Of a DNA stretch of 64,000 bases, positions 15,367 through 28,289 are shown piece after piece. The translations under genes were made by a program, and so were the position numbers. The notes below the pieces were generated by a model that worked only from the letters and a program-made list of their open reading frames with translations, had not been told where the DNA came from and did not search any database. This DNA is from Bombus terrestris (taxonomy: Eukaryota > Arthropoda > Insecta > Hymenoptera > Apidae), in contig NC_063270.1 in assembly GCF_910591885.1 (NCBI RefSeq), positions 4,464,001 through 4,528,000 of the forward strand, given 5' to 3'. The stretch's first letter is position 1. Each line of letters starts with the position of its first letter.

Positions 15367-17900
15367 GTATAACGTATATACTATTACGTTATAACGTATA
15401 ACGTTATATACTATTACGTTATAACGTATAACGTTATATATTATGACGTAATAACGTATAACGTCATATACTATTACGTTATAACGTATAACGTATATAC
15501 TATTACGTTATAACGTATAACGTTATATAACATTACGTTATAACGTATAACGTTATATACTACTACTATACAACGTGTGACGATATATAGTATTACTATA
15601 CAACGTGCAGCGTTATGTAGTATTACGTTATAACGTGTAACGTTACATACTATTACGTTATAACGTATAACGGTATATACTGTTACGCTATAACGTATAA
15701 CGTTATATACTATTGCGTTATAACGTATAACGTTATACACAATTACGTTATAACGTGTAATGTCATCTATTCTTGCGATATAACATATAAAGTTATATAC
15801 TATTACGTTGTAACGTATAACGTATATACTATTACGTTATAACGTATAACGTTATATAATATTACGTTATAACGTATAACGTTATATACTACTACTATAC
15901 AACGTGTGACGATATATAGTATTACTATACAACGTGCAGCGTTATGTAGTATTACGTTATAACATGTAGCTTTATATACTATTACGTTATAACGTATAAC
16001 GATATATACTACTACTATACAACGTGTAACGATATATTGTATTACTATACAACGAGCAGCGTTATGTAGTATTACGTTATAACGTGTAACGTTACATACT
16101 ATTACGTTATAACGTATAACGTTATATGCTATTACGTTATAATGTATAACGTTATATACTATTACGTTATAACGTATAACGTTATATACTACTACTATAC
16201 AACGTGTAACGATATATAGTATTACTATACATCATGCAGATTTATGTAGTATTACGTTATAACGTGTAACGTTACATACTATTACGTTATAACGTATAAC
16301 GTTATATACTATTACGTTATAAGGTATAACGTTATATACTATTACGTTATAACGTGTAACGTTATATACTACTACGATATAACATATAACGTTATATACT
16401 ATTACGTTATAACGTGTAACGTTACATACTACTACGATATAACATATAACGTTATATACTTTATTTTCTAACTTATAACGTTATATACTATTACGTAATA
16501 ACGTATAGCGTTATATACTATTACGTTATAACGTATAACGTTATATACTATTACGTAATAACGTATAACGTTATATACTATGACGTTATAACGTATAACG
16601 TTATATACTATTACGCTATAACGTATAACGTTATACACTATTACGTTATAACGGATAACGTTATATAGAATTACGTCATGACGTACAACGTTATATACTA
16701 TTACATTAAAACGTGTAACGTTATATACTATTACGTTATAACGTATAACGTTATATACTATTACGTTATAACGTATAACGTTATATACTATTACGCTATA
16801 ACGTATAACGTTATATACTATTACGTTATAACGTATAACGTTATATACTACTACTATACAAAGTGTAACGATATATAGTATTACTATACATCATGCAGAT
16901 TTATGTAGTATTACGTTATAACGTGTAACGTTACATACTATTACGTTATAACATATAACGTTATATACTATTACGTTATAACGTATAACGTTATATAGTA
17001 TTACGCTATAACGCATAACGTTATATACTATTACGTTATAACGTATAACGTTATACACAATTACGTTATAACGTGTAGCGTCATATACTACTACTATACA
17101 ACGTGTAACGATATAGAGTATTACTATACAACGTGCAGCGTTATGTAGTATTACGTTATAACGTGTAACGTTACATACTATTACGTTATAACGTATAACG
17201 TTATATACTATTACGTTATAATGTATAACGTTATATACTATTACGTTATAACGTATAACGTTATATACCATCACACTATAACGTATAACGTTATATACTA
17301 TTACGTTATAACGTATAACGTTATAAACAATTACGATATAACGTGTAACGTCATATATTACTGCGATATAACATATAACGTTATATAGTTTTACGTTCTA
17401 ACATATAACGCTATATACTATTACGGTATGACGTATAACGTTATATACTATTACGATATAACGTATAACGTTATACACTATTACGGAATTACGTATAACG
17501 TTATATACTATTACGTTATAACGTATAACGTTATATACTATTACGTTATAATGTATAAGGTTATATACTATTACGTTATAATGTATAACGTTATATACTA
17601 TTACGTTATAACGTATAACGTTATATACTACTACTGTACAACGTGTAACGATATATAGTATTACTATACAACGTGCAGCGTTATGTAGTATTACGTTATA
17701 ACGTGTAACGTCATATATTACTGCGATATAACATATAACGTTATATACTTTTACGTTCTAACCTATAACGTTATATACTATTACGGATTGACGTATAACG
17801 TTATATACTATTACGTTATAACGTATAACGTTATATACTATAAAGTAATAACGTATAACGTCATATACTATTACGTTATAACGTATAACGTTATATACTA
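15367..17900. repeat. HOR segment, second copy (pairs with 11,176-13,499)
   Basis: This is the longer partner of the segment 4.2-4.4 kb upstream. It keeps the five-monomer stretch with the CGGATAACG and TCATGACGTACAACG units (about 16,640-16,790) that is lost upstream. It also has two extra ordinary monomers near 17,200. It straddles the end of block A: the last 29-bp unit of that block is the type b unit at 16,443. Confidence 0.82.
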
Positions 17901-18745
17901 ATACGTTATAACGTATAACGTTATACACTATTACGTTATAACGTATTACGTTATGTAGAATTACGTTATAACGTACAACGTTATACACTATTACATTAAA
18001 ACGTGTAGCGTTATATACTATTACGTTATAACGTATAACGTTATATACTATTACGTTATGACGTATAACGTTATACACAATTACGTTATAACGTATAACG
18101 TTATATACTATGATGTTATAACGTATAGCGTTATATACTACTGCGTTATAATGTATAACGTTATATACTATTACGTTATAACGTATAACGTTATATACTA
18201 TTACCCTATAACGTATAACGTTACATACTATTACGTTATAACTTATAACGTTATATACTATTACATTATAACGTATTACGTTATATAGAATTACGTTATA
18301 ACGTACAACGTTATACACTATTACATTAAAACGTGTAGCGTTATATACTATTACGTTATAACGTGTAACGTTATATACTATTACGTTATAACGTATAACG
18401 TTATATACTACTACTATACAACGTGTAACGATATATAGTATTACTATACAACGTGCAGCGTTATGTAGTATTACGTTATAACGTGTAACGTTACATACTA
18501 TTACGTTATAACGTATAACGTTATATACGACTACTGTACAACGTGTAACGATATATAGTATTACTATACAACGTGCAGCGTTATGTAGTATTACGTTATA
18601 ACGTGTAACGTTACATACTATTACGTTATAACGTATAACGTTATATACTATTACGTTATAACGTATAACGTTATACACAATTATGTTATAACGTGTAACG
18701 TCATATACTATGATGTTATAACGTATAACGTTATATACTATTACG
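17581..18745. repeat. HOR segment, copy 1 of 3 (others 20,371-21,535 and 34,140-35,274)
   Basis: About 1.17 kb is repeated at offset 2,790 bp (93 monomers exactly) and again 13.7 kb further on. Landmarks in order are the GGATTGACG unit near 17,785, the AAAGTAATAACG unit near 17,842, the ACTAATACG unit, the TTATGTAGAATTACG unit near 17,951, the ACTATGATGTTATAACG unit near 18,110 and the TTACCCTATAACG unit near 18,202. The copies separate near 18,745. Confidence 0.85.
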
Positions 18746-19550
18746 CTATAACGTATAAGGTTATACACTATTACGTTATAACGGATAACGTTATATAGAA
18801 TTACGTCATAACGTACAACGTTATATAATATTACATTAAAACGTGTAACGTTATATACTATTACGTTATAACGTATAACGTTATATACTATTACGTTATA
18901 ACGTATAGCGTTATATAATATTACGTTATAACGTATAACGTTATATACTATTACGTAATAACGTATAACGTTATATACTATGACGTTATAACGTATAACG
19001 TTATATACTATTACGCTATAACGTATAAGGTTATACACTATTACGTTATAACGGATAACGTTATATACTGTTTTGCTATAACGTATAACGTTATATACTA
19101 TTACGTTATAACGTTTAACGTTATACACAATAACGTTATAACGTGTAATGTCATATATTACTGCGATATAACATATAAAGTTATATACTATTACGTTGTA
19201 ACGTATAACGTTATATACTATTACGTTATAACGTATAACGTTATATACTACTACTATACAAAGTGTAATGTTATATACTATTACGTTATAACGTACAACG
19301 TTATATACTATTACGTTATAACGTGTAACGTTATATACTATTACGTTATAACGTATAACGTTATATAATATTACGATATAACGTATAACGTTATATACTA
19401 CTACTAAACAGCGTGTGACGATATATACTATTACGTTATAACGTACAACGTTATATACTATTACGTAATAACGTATAACGTTATATACTATTACGTCATA
19501 ACGTATAACGTTATATACTATTACGTTATAACGTGTAACGTTATATACTA

Positions 19551-20270
19551 TTACGTTATAACGTATAACGTTATATAATATTACGATATAACGTATAACG
19601 TTATATACTACTACTAAACAGCGTGTGACGATATATAGTATTACTATACAACGTGCAGCGTTATGTAGTATTACGTTATAACGTGTAACGTTACATACTA
19701 TTACGTTACAACGTATAACGTTATATACTATTATGTTATAACGTATAACGTTATACACAATTACGTTATAAGGTATAACGTTATATACTATGATGTTATA
19801 ACGTATAACGTTATATACTATTACGTTATAACGTATAACGTTATATACTATTACGTTATAACGTGTAACGTTATATACTACTACGATATAACATATAACG
19901 TTATATACTATTACGTTATAACGTATAACGTTATATAATATTACGATATAACGTATAACGTTATATACTACTACTAAACAGCGTGTGACGATATATAGTA
20001 TTACTATACAACGTGCAGCGTTATGTAGTATTACGTTATAACGTGTAACGTTACATACTATTACGTTACAACGTATAACGTTATATACTATTATGTTATA
20101 ACGTATAACGTTATACACAATTACGTTATAAGGTATAACGTTATATACTATGATGTTATAACGTATAACGTTATATACTATTACGTTATAACGTATAACG
20201 TTATATACTATTACGTTATAACGTGGAACGTTATATACTACTACGATATAACATATAACGTTATATACTA
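19551..20270. repeat. 360-bp tandem duplication
   Basis: Two direct copies of a 12-monomer segment lie side by side, about 19,551-19,910 and 19,911-20,270. Each contains the TACTACTAAACAGCG unit, the GTGTGACGATATATAG and GTGCAGCG pair, a TTACGTTACAACG unit, a TTATGTTATAACG unit and a TTATAAGGTATAACG unit. The only difference noticed is GTGGAACG at 20,223 against GTGTAACG at 19,863. This is a recent local duplication of exactly 12 monomers. Confidence 0.85.
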
Positions 20271-20370
20271 TTACGTTATAACGTATAACGTTATATACTA
20301 TTACGTTATAACGTGTAACGTTATATACTATTACGTTATAACGTATAACGTTATATACTATTACGTTATA

Positions 20371-21535
20371 ATGTATAACGTTATATACTATTACGTTATA
20401 ACGTATAACGTTATATACTACTACTGTACAACGTGTAACGATATATAGTATTACTATACAACGTGCAGCGTTATGTAGTATTACGTTATAACGTGTAACG
20501 TCATATATTACTGCGATATAACATATAACGTTATATACTTTTACGTTCTAACCTATAACGTTATATACTATTACGGATTGACGTATAACGTTATATACTA
20601 TTACGTTATAACGTATAACGTTATATACTATAAAGTAATAACGTATAACGTCATATACTATTACGTTATAACGTATAACGTTATATACTAATACGTTATA
20701 ACGTATAACGTTATACACTATTACGTTATAACGTATTACGTTATGTAGAATTACGTTATAACGTACAACGTTATACACTATTACATTAAAACGTGTAGCG
20801 TTATATACTATTACGTTATAACGTATAACGTTATATACTATTACGTTATGACGTATAACGTTATACACAATTACGTTATAACGTATAACGTTATATACTA
20901 TGATGTTATAACGTATAGCGTTATATACTACTGCGTTATAATGTATAACGTTATATACTATTACGTTATAACGTATAACGTTATATACTATTACCCTATA
21001 ACGTATAACGTTACATACTATTACGTTATAACTTATAACGTTATATACTATTACGTTATAACGTATTACGTTATATAGAATTACGTTATAACGTACAACG
21101 TTATACACTATTACATTAAAACGTGTAGCGTTATATACTATTACGTTATAACGTGTAACGTTATATACTATTACGTTATAACGTATAACGTTATATACTA
21201 CTACTATACAACGTGTAACGATATATAGTATTACTATACAACGTGCAGCGTTATGTAGTATTACGTTATAACGTGTAACGTTACATACTATTACGTTATA
21301 ACGTATAACGTTATATACGACTACTGTACAACGTGTAACGATATATAGTATTACTATACAACGTGCAGCGTTATGTAGTATTACGTTATAACGTGTAACG
21401 TTACATACTATTACGTTATAACGCATAACGTTATATACTATTACGTTATAACGTATAACGTTATACACAATTATGTTATAACGTGTAACGTCATATACTA
21501 TGATGTTATAACGTATAACGTTATATACTATTACG
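20371..21535. repeat. HOR segment, copy 2 of 3
   Basis: Matches 17,581-18,745 base for base apart from isolated substitutions such as ACGCATAACG at 21,421 and ATTACG at 21,053 (ATTACATTATAACG upstream). It forms the left end of block C copy 1. All landmark units listed for the upstream copy are present in the same spacing. Confidence 0.85.
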
Positions 21536-22607
21536 TTATAACGTGTAACGTTATATACTACTACGATGTAACATATAACGTTATATACTTTTACGTTCTA
21601 AGGTATAACGTTATATACTATTACGTAATAACGTATAGCGTTATATACTATTACGTTATAACGTATAACGTTATATACTATTACGTAATAACGTATAACG
21701 TTATATACTATGACGTTATAACGTATAACGTTATATACTATTACGCTATAACGTATAAGGTTATACACTATTACGTTATAACGGATAACGTTATATAGAA
21801 TTACGTCATAACGTACAACGTTATATAATATTACATTAAAACGTGTAACGTTATATACTATTACGTTATAACGTATAACGTTATATACTATTACGTTATA
21901 ACGTATAGCGTTATATAATATTACGTTATATCGTATAACGCTATATACTACTACGATACAACGTGTAACGACATATAGTATTACTATACAACGTGCAGCG
22001 TTATGTAGTACTGCGTTATAACGTGTAACGTTATATACTACTGCGTTATAATGTATAACGTTATATACTATTACGTTATAACGTATAACGTTACATACTA
22101 TTACGCTATAACGTATAACGTTATATACTATTACGTTATAACTTATAACGTAATATACTATTACGCTATAACGTATAACGTTATATACTATTACGTTATA
22201 ACGTATAACGTTATATACTGTTTTGCTATAACGTATAACGTTATATACTATTACGTTATAACGTTTAACGTTATACACAATAACGTTATAACGTGTAATG
22301 TCATATATTACTGCGATATAACATATAAAGTTATATACTATTACGTTGTAACGTATAACGTTATATACTATTACGTTATAACGTATAACGTTATATACTA
22401 CTACTATACAACGTGTAACGTTATATACTATTACGTTATAACGTACAACGTTATATACTATTACGTAATAACGTATAACGTTATATACTATTACGTCATA
22501 ACGTATAACGTTATATACTATTACGTTATAACGTGTAACGTTATATACTATTACGTTATAACGTATAACGTTATATAATATTACGATATAACGTATAACG
22601 TTATATA

Positions 22608-25066
22608 CTACTACTAAACAGCGTGTGACGATATATACTATTACGTTATAACGTACAACGTTATATACTATTACGTAATAACGTATAACGTTATATACTA
22701 TTACGTCATAACGTATAACGTTATATACTATTACGTTATAACGTGTAACGTTATATACTATTACGTTATAACGTATAACGTTATATAATATTACGATATA
22801 ACGTATAACGTTATATACTACTACTAAACAGCGTGTGACGATATATAGTATTACTATACAACGTGCAGCGTTATGTAGTATTACGTTATAACGTGTAACG
22901 TTACATACTATTACGTTACAACGTATAACGTTATATACTATTATGTTATAACGTATAACGTTATACACAATTACGTTATAAGGTATAACGTTATATACTA
23001 TGATGTTATAACGTATAACGTTATATACTATTACGTTATAACGTATAACGTTATATACTATTACGTTATAACGTGTAACGTTATATACTACTACGATATA
23101 ACATATAACGTTATATACTATTACGTTATAACGTATAACGTTATATAATATTACGATATAACGTATAACGTTATATACTACTACTAAACAGCGTGTGACG
23201 ATATATAGTATTACTATACAACGTGCAGCGTTATGTAGTATTACGTTATAACGTGTAACGTTACATACTATTACGTTACAACGTATAACGTTATATACTA
23301 TTACGTTATAACGTGTAACGTTATATACTACTACGATATAACATATAACGTTATATACTATGACGTTATAACGTATAACGTTATATACTATGACGTTATA
23401 ACGTATAACGTTATATAGTATTACGCTATAACGTATAACGTTATACACTATTACGTTATAACGGATAACGTTATATAGAATTACGTCATAACGTACAACG
23501 TTATATACTATTACGTTATAACGTATAACGTTATATAATATTACGTTATAACGTATAGCGTTATATACTACAACGATACAACGTGTAACGACATATAGTA
23601 TTACTATACAACGTGCAGCGCTATGTAGTATTACGTTATAACGTGTAACGTTATATACTACTGCGTTATAACGTGTAACGTTACATACTACTACGATATA
23701 ACATATAACGTTATATACTATGACGTTATAACGTATAACGTTATATACTATTACGCTATAACATATAACGTTATATACTATTACGTTATAACGTATAACG
23801 TTATATACAATTACATTAAAACGTGTAACGTTATATACTATTACGTTATAACGTATAACGTTATATACTATTACGTTATAACGTATAACGTTATATACTA
23901 TTACGTTATAACGTATAACGTTATATAATATTACGTTATAACGTATAGCGTTATATACTACTACGATACAACGTGTAACGACATATAGTATTACTATACA
24001 ACGTGCAGCGTTATGTAGTATTACGTTATAACGTGTAACGTTATATACTACTGCGTTATAATGTTTAATGTTATATACTATTACGTTATAACGTATAACG
24101 TTATATACTATTACGCTATAACGTATAACGTTATATACTATTACGTTATAACGTATAACGTTATATACTATTACGTTATAACGTATAACGTTATATAATA
24201 TTACGTTATAACGTATAACGTTATATACTATCACACTATAACGTATAACGTTATATACTATTACGTTATAACGTATAACGTTATACACAATTACGATATA
24301 ACGTGTAACGTCATATATTACTGCGATATAACATATAACGTTATATAGTTTTACGTTCTAACATATAACGTTATATACTATTACGGTATGACGTATAACG
24401 TTATATACTATTACGTTATAACGTATAACGTTATACACTATTACGGAATTACGTATAACGTTATATACTATTACGTTATAACGTATAACGTTATACACTA
24501 TTACGTTATAATGTATAACGTTATATACTATTACGTTATAACGTATAACGTTATATACTACTACTGTACAACGTGTAACGATATATAGTATTACTATACA
24601 ACGTGCAGCGTTATGTAGTATTACGTTATAACGTGTAACGTTACATACTATTACGTTATAACGTATAACGTTATATACTATTACGTAATAACGTATAGCG
24701 TTATATACTATTACGTAATAACGTATAACGTTATATACTATGACGTTATAACGTATAACGTTATACACTACTATGTTATAACGGCTAACGTTATATAGAA
24801 TTACGTCATAACGTACAATGTTATATACTATTACATTAAAACGTGTCACGTTATATACTATTACGTTATAACGTATAACGTTATATACTATTACGTTATA
24901 ACGTATAACGTTATATAGTATTACGCTATAACGCATAACGTTATATACTATTACGTTATAACGTATAACGTTATACACAATTACGTTATAACGTGTAACG
25001 TCATATATTACTGCGATATAACATATAAAGTTATATGCTATTACGTTGTAACGTATAACGTATATA
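22608..25066. repeat. 2,459-bp tandem duplication, left copy
   Basis: This segment is repeated immediately downstream at 25,067-27,525. The period of 2,459 bp equals 81 units of 30 bp plus one of 29 bp. Block C copy 2 has only a single copy of the region (about 36,347-38,805), so the duplication arose after the larger block was copied, or was lost from copy 2. The start is placed by projecting the junction at about 25,067 back by one period. Confidence 0.87.
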
Positions 25067-27525
25067 CTACTACTAAACAGCGTGTGACGATATATACTAT
25101 TACGTTATAACGTACAACGTTATATACTATTACGTAATAACGTATAACGTTATATACTATTACGTCATAACGTATAACGTTATATACTATTACGTTATAA
25201 CGTGTAACGTTATATACTATTACGTTATAACGTATAACGTTATATAATATTACGATATAACGTATAACGTTATATACTACTACTAAACAGCGTGTGACGA
25301 TATATAGTATTACTATACAACGTGCAGCGTTATGTAGTATTACGTTATAACGTGTAACGTTACATACTATTACGTTACAACGTATAACGTTATATACTAT
25401 TATGTTATAACGTATAACGTTATACACAATTACGTTATAAGGTATAACGTTATATACTATGATGTTATAACGTATAACGTTATATACTATTACGTTATAA
25501 CGTATAACGTTATATACTATTACGTTATAACGTGTAACGTTATATACTACTACGATATAACATATAACGTTATATACTATTACGTTATAACGTATAACGT
25601 TATATAATATTACGATATAACGTATAACGTTATATACTACTACTAAACAGCGTGTGACGATATATAGTATTACTATACAACGTGCAGCGTTATGTAGTAT
25701 TACGTTATAACGTGTAACGTTACATACTATTACGTTACAACGTATAACGTTATATACTATTACGTTATAACGTGTAACGTTATATACTACTACGATATAA
25801 CATATAACGTTATATACTATGACGTTATAACGTATAACGTTATATACTATGACGTTATAACGTATAACGTTATATAGTATTACGCTATAACGTATAACGT
25901 TATACACTATTACGTTATAACGGATAACGTTATATAGAATTACGTCATAACGTACAACGTTATATACTATTACGTTATAACGTATAACGTTATATAATAT
26001 TACGTTATAACGTATAGCGTTATATACTACAACGATACAACGTGTAACGACATATAGTATTACTATACAACGTGCAGCGCTATGTAGTATTACGTTATAA
26101 CGTGTAACGTTATATACTACTGCGTTATAACGTGTAACGTTACATACTACTACGATATAACATATAACGTTATATACTATGACGTTATAACGTATAACGT
26201 TATATACTATTACGCTATAACATATAACGTTATATACTATTACGTTATAACGTATAACGTTATATACAATTACATTAAAACGTGTAACGTTATATACTAT
26301 TACGTTATAACGTATAACGTTATATACTATTACGTTATAACGTATAACGTTATATACTATTACGTTATAACGTATAACGTTATATAATATTACGTTATAA
26401 CGTATAGCGTTATATACTACTACGATACAACGTGTAACGACATATAGTATTACTATACAACGTGCAGCGTTATGTAGTATTACGTTATAACGTGTAACGT
26501 TATATACTACTGCGTTATAATGTTTAATGTTATATACTATTACGTTATAACGTATAACGTTATATACTATTACGCTATAACGTATAACGTTATATACTAT
26601 TACGTTATAACGTATAACGTTATATACTATTACGTTATAACGTATAACGTTATATAATATTACGTTATAACGTATAACGTTATATACTATCACACTATAA
26701 CGTATAACGTTATATACTATTACGTTATAACGTATAACGTTATACACAATTACGATATAACGTGTAACGTCATATATTACTGCGATATAACATATAACGT
26801 TATATAGTTTTACGTTCTAACATATAACGTTATATACTATTACGGTATGACGTATAACGTTATATACTATTACGTTATAACGTATAACGTTATACACTAT
26901 TACGGAATTACGTATAACGTTATATACTATTACGTTATAACGTATAACGTTATACACTATTACGTTATAATGTATAACGTTATATACTATTACGTTATAA
27001 CGTATAACGTTATATACTACTACTGTACAACGTGTAACGATATATAGTATTACTATACAACGTGCAGCGTTATGTAGTATTACGTTATAACGTGTAACGT
27101 TACATACTATTACGTTATAACGTATAACGTTATATACTATTACGTAATAACGTATAGCGTTATATACTATTACGTAATAACGTATAACGTTATATACTAT
27201 GACGTTATAACGTATAACGTTATACACTACTATGTTATAACGGCTAACGTTATATAGAATTACGTCATAACGTACAATGTTATATACTATTACATTAAAA
27301 CGTGTCACGTTATATACTATTACGTTATAACGTATAACGTTATATACTATTACGTTATAACGTATAACGTTATATAGTATTACGCTATAACGCATAACGT
27401 TATATACTATTACGTTATAACGTATAACGTTATACACAATTACGTTATAACGTGTAACGTCATATATTACTGCGATATAACATATAAAGTTATATGCTAT
27501 TACGTTGTAACGTATAACGTATATA
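25067..27525. repeat. 2,459-bp tandem duplication, right copy
   Basis: The junction lies inside one 29-bp unit at 25,052-25,080. Its left half, with GTATAACGTATATAC, is that of the unit also found at 27,511 and 38,791. Its right half, TACTACTAAACAG, is that of the unit at about 22,605. The unit is therefore a chimera marking the exact crossover. Sequence after 27,525 continues as it does after 38,805 in block C copy 2. Confidence 0.87.
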
Positions 27526-28289
27526 CTATTACGTTATAACGTATAACGTTATATAAAATTACGTTATAACGTATAACGTTATATACTGTTACGCTATAAC
27601 GTATAACGTTATATCCTATTGCGTTATAACGTATAACGTTATACACAATTACGTTATAACGTGTAATGTCATATATTACTGCGATATAACATATAAAGTT
27701 ATATACTATTACGTAGTAACGTATAACGTATATACTATTACGTTATAACGTATAGCGTTATATACTATTACGTTATAGCGTATAACGTTATATACTACTA
27801 CTATACAACGTGTGACGATATATAGTATTACTATACAACGTGCAGCGTTATGTAGTATTACGTTATAACATGTAGCGTTATATACTATTACGTTATAACG
27901 TATAACGTTATATACTACTACTGTACAACGTGTAACGATATATAGTATTACTATACAACGTGCAGCGTTATGTAGTATTACGTTATAACGTGTAACGTTA
28001 CATACTATTACGTTATAACGTATAACGTTATATACTATTACGTTATAACGTATAACGTTATACACAATTATGTTATAACGTATAGCGTCATATACTATGA
28101 TGTTATAACGTATAACGTTATATACTATTACGTTATAACGTATAACGTTATATAATATTACGTTATATCGTATAACGCTATATACTACTACGATACAACG
28201 TGTAACGACATATAGTATTACTATACAACGTGCAGCGTTATGTAGTACTGCGTTATAACGTGTAACGTTATATACTACTGCGTTATAAT

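Larger units (their letters stand above)
1..16470. repeat. Block A: diverse, register-breaking satellite domain
   Basis: This stretch contains no gene. It differs from the rest of the array in having 29 units that are 29 bp long: 21 of type a, 5 of type b and 3 of type c, each described separately. Each shifts the monomer register by one base, so the register slips 29 bases across the block. The 29-mers fall at recurring places within larger composite repeats. The type b unit, which occurs once per composite repeat, starts at 1140, 4287, 9288, 12252 and 16443, giving spacings of 3147, 5001, 2964 and 4191 bp. The uneven spacing shows that copies have gained and lost internal segments. Variant density is higher than in blocks C and D, suggesting an older layer of the array. 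Confidence 0.85.
16471..20370. repeat. Block B: in-register satellite domain
   Basis: No gene is present. From here to about 25,050 the array has no single-base indel, so the 30-bp register is constant for over 8 kb. The block includes the tail of the 15,367-17,900 segment, then 17,581-18,745, which is a full earlier copy of the start of block C, and then a mosaic (18,721-20,280) matching parts of 21,721-23,340 at offsets stepping 3,000, 3,150 and 3,210 bp. The stepped offsets show several in-register gains and losses between the two. Confidence 0.8.

Noticed and set aside
17758..20118. 786-codon minus-strand open frame as a gene
   Set aside because: Same repeat translation. It exists only because this stretch lacks register-breaking units, and the start codon comes from a common monomer variant.
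21598..24288. 896-codon minus-strand open frame as a protein gene
   Set aside because: It translates to a 10-residue repeat dictated by the 30-bp unit. An identical frame lies at 35,337-38,027 because the DNA block is duplicated. Frames end where 29- or 31-bp units shift register, and there is no unique domain or gene-like context.
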